Positions 1 to 6,415 are shown, counted from the stretch's first letter. The stretch is 7,611 nucleotides of DNA from Desulfobacteraceae bacterium (GCA_030615565.1 JAUWZC010000103.1:1-7611); one strand, 5' to 3'. Notes: generated from the sequence alone by a model not told the origin. A program made the numbers and translations.

Positions 1-369
1 ATAGAGACCCTCTGTGTTTTCTCTGACAACAACAATATCTATATTTTTATACATCGACTTTACGCCCGGGAGACTCTTAATAGGCCTGAGGTTCGCGTAG
101 AGGTCAAGTTTTTTCCTGAGACTCACACTAACACTTCGAAATCCATCACCTATAGGTGTGCCCACAGGTCCTTTTAAGGCAACTTTGTTTTTCTTTATAG
201 AATCAATCACATTCTGGGGCAGAACAGTGCCGTATTCATTGATAGCTGATTCTCCAGCATCTACTTCCTCCCATTTAATTTGAGCGCCAGTTGCTTCAAC
301 CACTTTTACCGTTGCCTTTACGACTTCCGGACCTATCCCATCTCCTTTTATTAAAGTTATTCTTTTCAT
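1..369 (-). CDS. icd: Isocitrate/isopropylmalate dehydrogenase family, probably isocitrate dehydrogenase (5' part, cut by window edge)
   Basis: Read from ATG at 369, 123 codons run open to the left edge, so the C-terminal two thirds is missing. The start MKRITLIKGDGIGPEVV is the dinucleotide-binding start of the beta-decarboxylating dehydrogenases. Later come GPVGTPIGDGFRS (68-79), LRKKLDLYANLRP (84-96) and VRENTEGLY (115-123). Arg85, Arg95 and Arg116 match the isocitrate/malate-binding arginines. Ser79 followed by LR at 84-85 fits the Ser-x-Asn-x-x-LR pattern of isocitrate dehydrogenases rather than the Glu/Leu pattern of LeuB, so oxidative decarboxylation of isocitrate in the TCA cycle is preferred. 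Position 81, usually Asn (Asn115 in E. coli Icd), is Ser. Cofactor determinants lie outside the window. The gene begins 22 nt after the lpdA stop, so the two are probably cotranscribed. The upstream AGGTT is only a modest ribosome site. LeuB or homoisocitrate dehydrogenase are less likely alternatives. Confidence 0.85.
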   Translation of the reverse strand, partial: MKRITLIKGDGIGPEVVKATVKVVEATGAQIKWEEVDAGESAINEYGTVLPQNVIDSIKKNKVALKGPVGTPIGDGFRSVSVSLRKKLDLYANLRPIKSLPGVKSMYKNIDIVVVRENTEGLY

Positions 370-391
370 ATCAACCTACTCTTATAAGATT

Positions 392-1762
392 TTACTGCGG
401 CTCCTGGAGGTTTTGTATTGTCGTCTGTATCACCTCAGGCATGGCCGGATGGATATGCATACCGTTGATGAGGGCCCTTACAGTTCCTTCTGTTGTCATG
501 GCGTTAATGACTTCCTGTATTAGGATAGGTGCATAAGGCCCAATAATATGGAAGCCCAGTATTTTGCCGCTGTTTTTTTCGACTATGATCTTTCCAAAGC
601 TTTCTTCATCCATCATCGCTTCACCTTTGGCAACCTCTGAATATTTGGCCTTCCCCACCAGTATGTCAAAAGCTTTCTTGGCCTCTTTCTCCCTCAATCC
701 CACAGATGCAATCTGAGGATAAGAAAACACAGCATGGGGAACTTTACTAAAATCCATTCTATTTCTTTCCCTGTGCATACTGTTGTGCCAGACTAGACTT
801 GCCTCTCTGTTGGCTGAATGCCTGTACATTTTCTTTCCTAAAGCATCCCCTAAAGCCCATATGTTTTCTTTGCTTGTTTCAAGATAATCATTGGTCTTGA
901 TGTAACCCTTGTTATCTGTCTCTATTCCTGAATTTTCCACTTTTAAAAGGTCGGCGTTTGACTTTCTCCCTGCTGTAACCAAGATTCGCTCTGCGCTAAA
1001 TTCTTTATCTTTTCCGGTCTTTTTGTTCTTGGCGATAATTTTATAAACTTCTCCATCCTTCTTAACTTCCAGAGCCTCTGTATTTGTGGAAATTTCCATG
1101 CGTTTCTCCATTTCATTTTTTAAGAGATCAGATATTTCTGGCTCTTCATTTTTAACCAGTCTTGGGGCTCTTTGCAGGATTGTTACCTCAGTGCCCATAG
1201 CTTCGAAAAAGTGTCCATATTCCACTGCGATGTATCCTCCTCCTATTATAATAATACTTTTAGGCTTTTGGTTTAGCTCCAAGACACTTTCGTTGGTCAG
1301 ATAATCTACATTCTCTATGCCTTTTATGGGGGGTATTAAGGGTCTAGCGCCGGAGACGATAAATATTTTCTTGCCTTTTATTTTTTCGCCTCCAACTTCA
1401 AGGGTATAATCGTCCACGAAAAATCCAATACCCCCATAAAAATCCAATTCTTTCACGTATTCAATTCCCTCTCTGATGTGGTTTTGACTTCCTTGAACAA
1501 TTCTCCTCATCCTCTCCATTATGGTCTTAAAATCGACTTCTTTTATCTCCGCATGGACGCCCAATTTTGCTGCTTCTCGGATTTCAACAATTCTATCTGC
1601 CGGAAATATCAGAATTTTCGAGGGGATACATCCCACATTCAGGCAAGTTCCTCCCAGAGGGCCCTTATCCACCAGGGCAACCTTTAAGTCATGGATCAAT
1701 GCCTGTTCGACAATAATCGCACCTGCTCCCGAGCCTACGACAATCACATCATAGTCTTTCAT
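392..1762 (-). CDS. lpdA: Dihydrolipoamide dehydrogenase (E3), FAD-dependent
   Basis: A full-length 456-residue FAD/NAD disulfide oxidoreductase, the usual E3 length. It reoxidises dihydrolipoyl groups of 2-oxoacid dehydrogenase or glycine-cleavage complexes and passes electrons to NAD+. FAD-binding GSGAGA sits at 10-15. The redox disulfide is GGTCLNVGCIPSK with Cys40 and Cys45. The second Rossmann motif is IIIIGGGYIAVEYG (170-183), the FAD-binding ALGDA is at 303-307, the dimer-domain signature FSYPQIASVG is at 346-355, and the C-terminal HIHPAMPE (436-443) gives catalytic His438 and Glu443. The open frame extends 16 codons upstream to a TTG at 1810, but ATG 1762 is chosen because GGGGAGGT precedes it by 7 nt and the protein then begins MKDYDVIVVGSG as the family does. 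No E1/E2 genes are in view, and the partner visible is the isocitrate-dehydrogenase-type gene 22 nt downstream. Gln197 replaces the acidic residue usual after the second Rossmann strand in NAD-dependent E3s. A related reductase of this fold remains possible. Confidence 0.9.
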   Translation of the reverse strand: MKDYDVIVVGSGAGAIIVEQALIHDLKVALVDKGPLGGTCLNVGCIPSKILIFPADRIVEIREAAKLGVHAEIKEVDFKTIMERMRRIVQGSQNHIREGIEYVKELDFYGGIGFFVDDYTLEVGGEKIKGKKIFIVSGARPLIPPIKGIENVDYLTNESVLELNQKPKSIIIIGGGYIAVEYGHFFEAMGTEVTILQRAPRLVKNEEPEISDLLKNEMEKRMEISTNTEALEVKKDGEVYKIIAKNKKTGKDKEFSAERILVTAGRKSNADLLKVENSGIETDNKGYIKTNDYLETSKENIWALGDALGKKMYRHSANREASLVWHNSMHRERNRMDFSKVPHAVFSYPQIASVGLREKEAKKAFDILVGKAKYSEVAKGEAMMDEESFGKIIVEKNSGKILGFHIIGPYAPILIQEVINAMTTEGTVRALINGMHIHPAMPEVIQTTIQNLQEPQ

Positions 1763-1769
1763 AGCATTT

Positions 1770-1777
1770 ACCTCCCC
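1770..1777 (-). promoter_or_regulatory. Shine-Dalgarno site deciding the lpdA start
   Basis: GGGGAGGT on the minus strand stands 7 nt before ATG 1762. It selects this internal ATG over the TTG at 1810, which has no comparable site and would add 16 residues not typical of the family. Confidence 0.85.
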
Positions 1778-1782
1778 ATTAA

Positions 1783-1810
1783 ATATTAGCTTAAATAAAT
1801 ATATTTTCAA
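1783..1810 (-). promoter_or_regulatory. Possible promoter for lpdA
   Basis: The minus strand shows TTGAAA (1805-1810), a 16-nt spacer and TAATAT (1783-1788). Transcription would start just before the lpdA Shine-Dalgarno site. Both hexamers are only partial consensus matches in an AT-rich spacer, so this is tentative. No convincing terminator lies between the CDF stop and lpdA, so readthrough is also possible. Confidence 0.3.
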
Positions 1811-1854
1811 GAAGCTTGTTTACTTACCGCTTGGAATTAAAAACTTCTGAGGAT

Positions 1855-3051
1855 TTAGTAGGCAAATTTGGGTGTTACATAAAAAACACAGTAGGCTAGG
1901 TTCGGAATTTTTTTGCTTACCCTTGATTCTAATGCCTTAGAAATCCCTTTGAACTCAGATTCAGGCACATCTTCCGACACATCTATATCTACTGCGATAA
2001 TAATCCTCTTGCGGGATTCGGCTATAACACGAAAGTCATGATAATCAATAATCTCAGGAAAATCTGCCAAAACTTCTCTAAACTGATCTTCAACAGCTTG
2101 TATCTCAGGAGTCTTTTCCAAAAGGGGATCTGTATGACAGACGACCTCACCTCCGAACATTTTCCTCAACCTCCCTTCGCAGCGCTCAGCTATCTCATGC
2201 ATTTCAGGAGGCCCAAATTTTTCAGGTATCTCCGTGTGAAGAGAGATGGTGTACATCGAGCCGTAGTCATGAACAATTATTTCATGAGCATCTTCAACGC
2301 CTTCGACAGATTTGGCTGTTTCCTTAATCTTTCTTATCATATCTTTGCTGGGAGCCTGACCTAAAAGCGGAACTAGCGCTTCCCGACCGTGGGTATAACC
2401 CAGATACAACAGCCATGCTGATACCAGGATACCGATGTATCCATCGGCCTCAGGGTGATGAAAGTAATGGCCCGCGATCAACCCCCCTACCACTGTGAGG
2501 GAGATCATTGCCTCGATTTTGTGGTGACGGGCGTTTGTCAGGATTGCCTGAGAATCAACCTTTCTTCCTAAGAAACTAACAAACTGCGCTAGCCACTGTT
2601 TTACCAGGATGGTCGCAAATAGAATCCAGGGCAGCGCAGGCCAGTAATGGACCTCATGGGGCTCGAGTGCTTGATGTATGGAATTCTCCCCGATCTGTAT
2701 TCCTGATACAAACAGGAAGATCGACATAATAAGAGGTGCTACATGTTCCATCCTTCCGTATCCGAACGGGGTCTTTGCAGTGGCTGGACGAGCTGTTACT
2801 TTGAAGCTGACCACCAAGATAATGGAGTTAGCCAGGTGCGAAAGAAGATGAAAGGCATTAGCAACGACCGATATAGACCCTGCCATGAGGCCGAGGATCA
2901 TTTTCACGATGAACAGTGCCAGGGTTGCGATAATTGAAATCCACCCTGCCATCATGCCATATTGTATGCGTACCTGCTTGTTGTCGATATCATCGAAATC
3001 AGCTATGAACCAACTTGAAATTCTACGATTGATCTGTTCAAAAATCTTCAT
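1855..3051 (-). CDS. CDF-family cation transporter with two C-terminal cytoplasmic domains
   Basis: A 398-residue cation diffusion facilitator, expected to export divalent metal (Zn, Fe, Mn, Co or similar) across the inner membrane in exchange for protons. Hydrophobic segments are at about 34-54, 58-82, 103-121, 137-157, 180-198 and 205-221, giving six TM helices. GSISVVANAFHLLSH covers the TM2 site, TPFGYGRME (94-102) is the CDF loop signature, and LLGQAPS (229-235) follows TM6. The cytoplasmic part has a CDF dimerisation domain (about 236-306) and a second ferredoxin-like stretch (about 315-398), as in longer CDF proteins of roughly 390 residues. Transport-site positions are unusual: TM2 reads His68-x3-His72 and TM5 His176-x3-Glu180, where Asp is usual at the second position of each pair. 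The start is ATG 3051; a GTG at 3054 is also in frame, and GGAG lies only 2 nt before the ATG. The gene begins 65 nt after the flavoprotein stop and may have its own promoter. Metal specificity cannot be read from the sequence. Confidence 0.9.
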   Translation of the reverse strand: MKIFEQINRRISSWFIADFDDIDNKQVRIQYGMMAGWISIIATLALFIVKMILGLMAGSISVVANAFHLLSHLANSIILVVSFKVTARPATAKTPFGYGRMEHVAPLIMSIFLFVSGIQIGENSIHQALEPHEVHYWPALPWILFATILVKQWLAQFVSFLGRKVDSQAILTNARHHKIEAMISLTVVGGLIAGHYFHHPEADGYIGILVSAWLLYLGYTHGREALVPLLGQAPSKDMIRKIKETAKSVEGVEDAHEIIVHDYGSMYTISLHTEIPEKFGPPEMHEIAERCEGRLRKMFGGEVVCHTDPLLEKTPEIQAVEDQFREVLADFPEIIDYHDFRVIAESRKRIIIAVDIDVSEDVPESEFKGISKALESRVSKKIPNLAYCVFYVTPKFAY

Positions 3052-3065
3052 CACTCCACACTTTT

Positions 3066-3071
3066 ATTATA
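3066..3071 (-). promoter_or_regulatory. Candidate -10 element for the CDF gene
   Basis: A perfect TATAAT hexamer lies on the minus strand 14 nt before the ATG at 3051. No good -35 is found at 17-18 nt. Transcription starting the usual distance downstream would give a leader of under about 10 nt, which would fit the lack of a normally spaced Shine-Dalgarno site. Confidence 0.3.
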
Positions 3072-3116
3072 GCTCGATTATTTATCATGCTTTAGGGAGT
3101 TTACTTTTAATCCTAC

Positions 3117-4184
3117 TCAAGCCGCTTCGAGTTCGGCGAGAAGGTTTGAGATGAGTTTTTTTACAGTTACTATCTTGTCGATACGGTAAGCATTCTGCCC
3201 ACAGAAAATGAGGCCGTTGTCAACATCCCCGAAGTAAGAGTTTACGAGAGCCAGAGCAATGCAGTATTTTGCCTCACTAACTTTACAGACAGAAAGACAC
3301 CTGTAGGGACACTTGATCTTAAGTTTTCCCTTAATTTCTAAATCCTTCAAGAATTTATTCTTAATGGCCCTTCCTGGCATGCCGACAGGACTTTTTATGA
3401 TAACAATATCCTCTTTTTTGACGTCAAGATAGGCCTGCTTAAATTCCTGGGAGACATCGCACTCCTCAGTACAGACGAAACGAGTAGCCAGTTGGACTCC
3501 TGACGCACCAAGGGAGAGCATCCGAGCTATATCCTTTCCGTTGAAGATCCCCCCAGCAGCGATAACAGGAATTTTCTTTCCGTATTTATCCTCATATACT
3601 TTTATTGTTTCCAAAACCTCCGGCAAAAGATTTTCAAGGTAATATTTTTCCGGTTGATAGAGCTGTTCTTCGGAGAAACCAAGGTGTCCTCCTGCCAGAG
3701 GTCCTTCAAGGATTATGGCATCGGTAGTCCTTTCGTAACGTTTGTCCCAGACCCGAAGAATTAATTCAGCTACCCGTGCGGAGCTGACTATGGGCACGAG
3801 GTTTACAGAGCTGTCTTCGACCAAGCTGGGAAGCTTAATAGGGAGTCCGGCACCGTATACGATTATCTTAATTCCTTCCCTCACGGCAGCCGTAATCAGA
3901 TCGTCTGCATTGCTCAGCACTCCCATAAAATTGACTGCGATATGACCATTTGTCATACTTTTCGCCTTGTGAATTTCCCTTTCCAGAGCTTCCCGAGATA
4001 CCCTTTCATATTCATTCTTTGAAGCCTCCAGATCTCCCAGGCCTATGCTCGAGATAGTGCCTATCCCGCCTTCCTCAGCCACAGCAGAGGCAAGCGAGGA
4101 AAGAGAAACTCTCACGCCCATTCCTCCCTGTACAATCGGGATGTCTGCGGTGATATTTCCAATTTGAAGTTTGGGAATTTTCAT
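3117..4184 (-). CDS. Nitronate monooxygenase / FabK-like flavin oxidoreductase with a Cys cluster
   Basis: A 355-residue FMN-binding TIM-barrel protein of the nitronate monooxygenase (2-nitropropane dioxygenase)/FabK family. The N-terminal PIVQGGMGV (16-24), EGPLAGGHLGF (160-170) with candidate catalytic His167, AAGGIFNG (209-216) and GVQLATRF (229-236) are the substrate-pocket and FMN-phosphate elements. A C-terminal extension carries Cys292, Cys296, Cys300 and Cys308 (CPYRCLSVC...YC), with further Cys238, Cys242 and Cys328. From memory, a similar cluster occurs in a broad subfamily of this group in anaerobes. It is cytoplasmic, with no signal or TM segment. Start ATG 4184 lies one base after the fabF TAA, and its Shine-Dalgarno GGAAG sits inside the last fabF codons, so translation is coupled. 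The pairing with fabF favours an enoyl-ACP reductase (FabK-like) or related lipid role over nitronate detoxification, but this is inference from context. Confidence 0.85.
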   Translation of the reverse strand: MKIPKLQIGNITADIPIVQGGMGVRVSLSSLASAVAEEGGIGTISSIGLGDLEASKNEYERVSREALEREIHKAKSMTNGHIAVNFMGVLSNADDLITAAVREGIKIIVYGAGLPIKLPSLVEDSSVNLVPIVSSARVAELILRVWDKRYERTTDAIILEGPLAGGHLGFSEEQLYQPEKYYLENLLPEVLETIKVYEDKYGKKIPVIAAGGIFNGKDIARMLSLGASGVQLATRFVCTEECDVSQEFKQAYLDVKKEDIVIIKSPVGMPGRAIKNKFLKDLEIKGKLKIKCPYRCLSVCKVSEAKYCIALALVNSYFGDVDNGLIFCGQNAYRIDKIVTVKKLISNLLAELEAA

Positions 4185-4185
4185 T

Positions 4186-5430
4186 TTAACTTCCGTATCT
4201 TTTGACTATAAGACAGGCATTACCTCCTCCGAAGCCAAAGGAATTACTCATAGCCACTTCGAGGTCGGTCGATTCGACTCCTTTGGTCACGTAATCAAGA
4301 GGACATTCCGGGTCGGGCTCCTCATAGTTTATCGTCGGAGGCAGTTTGCCGGTATAAATGCTCATCACAGTGGCCACGAATTCCACTGCCCCGGCAGCGG
4401 CCAAAAGGTGACCAATCATCGACTTAATGGAGCTGATTTTAAGATGCTTCCCGTGGTCGCCAAAGACCTTCATAACGGCTGCACTCTCAATCTTGTCATT
4501 CAGGACGGTGGAAGTGCCATGCGCATTGATATATCCCACCTTCGGCGGGTCGATGCCTGCGTCTTTGAGCGCCTCCCTCATGACCCTGATCATTCCATCT
4601 CCTCCAGGTTCTGGAGCTGTAAAATGATAGGCGTCAGCAGTATTACCGTAGCCAATAAGTTCGGCATAGGTGCGGACGCTCCGGCTGAGAGCATGTTCAA
4701 GTCTTTCTAAAACAACGGTGCCAGCCCCTTCCCCCATCACAAAACCGTCACGGTTCTTGTCAAAAGGCCTGCTTGCCTTTTCCACATAATCATTCCTGCT
4801 CGACATCGACCGCGTCGCGCAAAAACCAGCGAAAGGCAAAGGACTCACACTAGCCTCTGAACCTCCCGCCAGCATGATGTCGGCATCTCCCCTCTGGAGA
4901 ATTCGAAAGGCATCACCGATGGCATTTGTCCCCGTAGAACAAGCCACAGAAGGGGCAGATAGAGGCCCTCTTAAACCAAAAGCAACGGAGACCATGCATG
5001 CTGCCATGTTTATGAGTACTTTAGATACAGAAAAGGGCCCAAGAGACTTTGGCCCTTTCTCACGAAGCCTAGAATACGAATCCTCCATCGTGTGTGTTCC
5101 GCCGATACCGGAACCTATGATGACTCCCGCCCTGTTTCCATCAAAGGTAAAGGTATCTAAACCGGCATCTTTGATCGCCATAGCCGACGAAGCCATGGCA
5201 AAATGGATGAACCTATCCATTCTCTCTACAGATTTCTCATCAATCCATTCTTCTGGATTAAAGTTCTTTACTTCTGCCGCCATTTGGGAGCGAAAATCAG
5301 ACGGGTCGAACTGAGTAATCCTTGATATACCATTTCGTCCGGCTTTCAATCCTTCCCAGAACTCTTTAAGCCCCACACCAATAGGAGTTACAGCTCCTAA
5401 TCCGGTTACAACAACCCTGTGTTCATTCAT
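4186..5430 (-). CDS. fabF: 3-oxoacyl-[acyl-carrier-protein] synthase II (beta-ketoacyl-ACP synthase)
   Basis: A 414-residue thiolase-fold condensing enzyme of normal FabF length. It elongates acyl-ACP by decarboxylative condensation with malonyl-ACP in the cytoplasm. The catalytic triad is visible: Cys164 in SVACSTGTNA, His304 in NAHGTSTVLND and His341 in KSMIGHLLAAAGAVE, with Lys336 alongside. The gatekeeper motif NSFGFGGGNA (396-405) holds Phe400. The start MNEHRVVVTGLGAVTPIG matches the family, fixing ATG 5430, yet no Shine-Dalgarno sequence precedes it. The expected acpP or fabG is not directly upstream; instead there is a structured spacer of nearly 300 nt. The stop overlaps the ribosome site of the following flavoprotein gene. 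All active-site residues are present, so the enzyme should be functional. It could serve a specialised acyl chain rather than housekeeping synthesis. Confidence 0.95.
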   Translation of the reverse strand: MNEHRVVVTGLGAVTPIGVGLKEFWEGLKAGRNGISRITQFDPSDFRSQMAAEVKNFNPEEWIDEKSVERMDRFIHFAMASSAMAIKDAGLDTFTFDGNRAGVIIGSGIGGTHTMEDSYSRLREKGPKSLGPFSVSKVLINMAACMVSVAFGLRGPLSAPSVACSTGTNAIGDAFRILQRGDADIMLAGGSEASVSPLPFAGFCATRSMSSRNDYVEKASRPFDKNRDGFVMGEGAGTVVLERLEHALSRSVRTYAELIGYGNTADAYHFTAPEPGGDGMIRVMREALKDAGIDPPKVGYINAHGTSTVLNDKIESAAVMKVFGDHGKHLKISSIKSMIGHLLAAAGAVEFVATVMSIYTGKLPPTINYEEPDPECPLDYVTKGVESTDLEVAMSNSFGFGGGNACLIVKRYGS

Positions 5431-5525
5431 TACTGTTATACTATTGAAAATTGCAGAGCTCTTATCGAAGGCTCGGCGTTCCTCTAATCCCGAGGGAGGA
5501 TTATCCCTTCATGGTTGTAGAGATG
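5431..5525 (-). other. fabF leader with mutually exclusive hairpins
   Basis: Two stems share bases. TAATCC/GGATTA (5485-5490 with 5498-5503, 7-nt loop) and CTCGG/CCGAG (5472-5476 with 5490-5494) cannot form together. No known riboswitch is recognised and no clear -35/-10 pair for fabF was found here. A regulatory leader is possible but unproven. Confidence 0.25.
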
Positions 5526-5615
5526 TCAAGCACAAATTTGGAATAACAAGTCTCGCTGTACTATAACACTCTTAATGGATTTCTTGCTTAGAAATCTATA
5601 AAACCTTTTAACCAT
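5526..5615 (-). CDS. Possible small basic protein or leader peptide (29 aa)
   Basis: ATG 5615 is preceded by GGAGG with a 7-nt spacer, an ideal ribosome site, and opens 29 codons ending in TGA at 5526. The product begins MVKRFYRFLSKKSIKS and ends with LLFQICA: a basic N-terminal half and a hydrophobic tail. No family is recognised. The start codon and part of the ribosome site lie inside the right arm of the inverted repeat at 5607-5656, so a folded transcript would hide them. It stands 95 nt upstream of fabF on the same strand. It may be a true small gene, a regulatory leader peptide, or chance: 29 codons are not significant on length alone. Confidence 0.3.
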   Translation of the reverse strand: MVKRFYRFLSKKSIKSVIVQRDLLFQICA

Positions 5616-5656
5616 ATTTTAGCCTCCATAGTCAACAATGGCTAAAAATGGTTAAA
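5607..5656. repeat. Long inverted repeat upstream of fabF
   Basis: The left arm 5607-5624 (TTTAACCATATTTTAGCC) is complementary to the right arm 5640-5656 (GGCTAAAAATGGTTAAA). Seventeen pairs form with a single bulged base, around a 15-nt loop. The arms are AT-rich and lack a proper following T-run in either direction, so this is not a classical intrinsic terminator. It could be an operator, an mRNA hairpin controlling the small frame at 5526-5615, or a mobile-element relic. Confidence 0.7.
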
Positions 5657-5724
5657 TTGGGAAAAAATAAGAAGGGAGTGAAATATTTCTCTAAGAGGAA
5701 TCTCTCATAATGCTCTTAATGCCT

Positions 5725-6315
5725 TCAAACCCACCCAAATCGGATGAGGGTTTTATTCGCCTTCCAGGCGAAAAGCGCTCCTATTCCAATAAGAACGATG
5801 GTTAATATTGAACTAAAAGAGCTATAGACCTGCAGCCCTAAAATAATGGCAGTGATCACTAAAAACAGACAGAAAGTTGCTAATCTTTTACGCCTCACGC
5901 GGTAAGGTTTCAACTGGGCAGAGAAGCCATCTGGCACAGCGTCCTCAGGACCTATTTTTGACACAAGGGATTCAATTTTAGGCTGAAGTCCGAAATGGAC
6001 ATATGATAATAATCCCATCATAGTGAATAGGATGAGCGTTTTAGCTAGAACAATCCAACTTGTCCAGAGGGCCTCAATACCCGCTGGACCAAAAATGATC
6101 AGTAATACACCAGAGATTAGCACGGTGAACTGAAACACATAACATCTGACCGCACCATGCCGGATTATATTCTCCATGTACCGATCAGCGTAATAATTAA
6201 ATGAGGGACCTAATAGAGCTCTTTCATTAACAACAATAAGATTAAACAGAGGAGTTGACATGAATACAAAACCCATCACATGAAGAAAAATCAATATATT
6301 GTATAAAACTTCCAT
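5725..6315 (-). CDS. Multi-pass membrane protein of unknown function
   Basis: A 196-residue hydrophobic protein with about five TM segments: roughly 5-29, 57-76, 84-108, 144-163 and 167-186. Features likely to matter are His12 in FLHVMGF of TM1, RHGAVR (52-57, His53), His107 in SYVHFGLQPKIE at the end of TM3, and a basic RVRRKR patch (139-144) before TM4. His residues at membrane boundaries and the first-helix LHVMGF pattern recall small CopD-like or DUF2269-type proteins, some thought to bind heme or copper, but I do not recognise the family with confidence. The start is well supported: AGGAGG stands 5 nt before ATG 6315. It lies 136 nt after the RAM-domain gene on the same strand with a weak hairpin between, so cotranscription is possible. 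It is complete, with no sign of decay. Confidence 0.8.
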   Translation of the reverse strand: MEVLYNILIFLHVMGFVFMSTPLFNLIVVNERALLGPSFNYYADRYMENIIRHGAVRCYVFQFTVLISGVLLIIFGPAGIEALWTSWIVLAKTLILFTMMGLLSYVHFGLQPKIESLVSKIGPEDAVPDGFSAQLKPYRVRRKRLATFCLFLVITAIILGLQVYSSFSSILTIVLIGIGALFAWKANKTLIRFGWV

Positions 6316-6415
6316 GATAACCTCCTAATTTTTATACCTTGCTGTCCCCCTTTACCTAACTCCTCAATAGTCCCGAATGCAAACATTCATTTCCTTTAGA
6401 ACAACTGGCGATCGA

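Noticed and set aside
1763..1810. N-terminal extension of lpdA from TTG 1810
   Set aside because: The added 16 residues are not family-like, and a strong Shine-Dalgarno site points to ATG 1762.
1763..1854. CAAG-CTT-CTTG hairpin as a terminator after the CDF gene
   Set aside because: The stem has only 4 bp and no T-run follows.
4171..4710. Plus-strand open frame of 179 codons
   Set aside because: It lies antisense to fabF and its composition is that of a shadow frame; fabF on the minus strand has all catalytic motifs.
4874..5314. Plus-strand open frame of 146 codons
   Set aside because: It is antisense to the fabF active-site region, with no ribosome site or recognisable domain.
5607..5656. 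Inverted repeat as an intrinsic terminator for the membrane-protein gene
   Set aside because: The stem is AT-rich and its far arm is followed by AAGGTTTTATAG, not a run of T; the 15-nt loop is also long for a terminator.
6331..6336. TATAAA as a -10 for the membrane-protein gene
   Set aside because: Transcription from it would start within or after the Shine-Dalgarno site, and no -35 is present at the right distance.
6291..6386. Minus-strand 31-codon frame from ATG 6386, with AGGA 5 nt upstream, overlapping the start of the membrane-protein gene out of frame
   Set aside because: The product resembles nothing and overlaps a gene with a far stronger ribosome site; it could be a chance frame. 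A second 8-codon frame (6364-6390) in the same place is equally unsupported.
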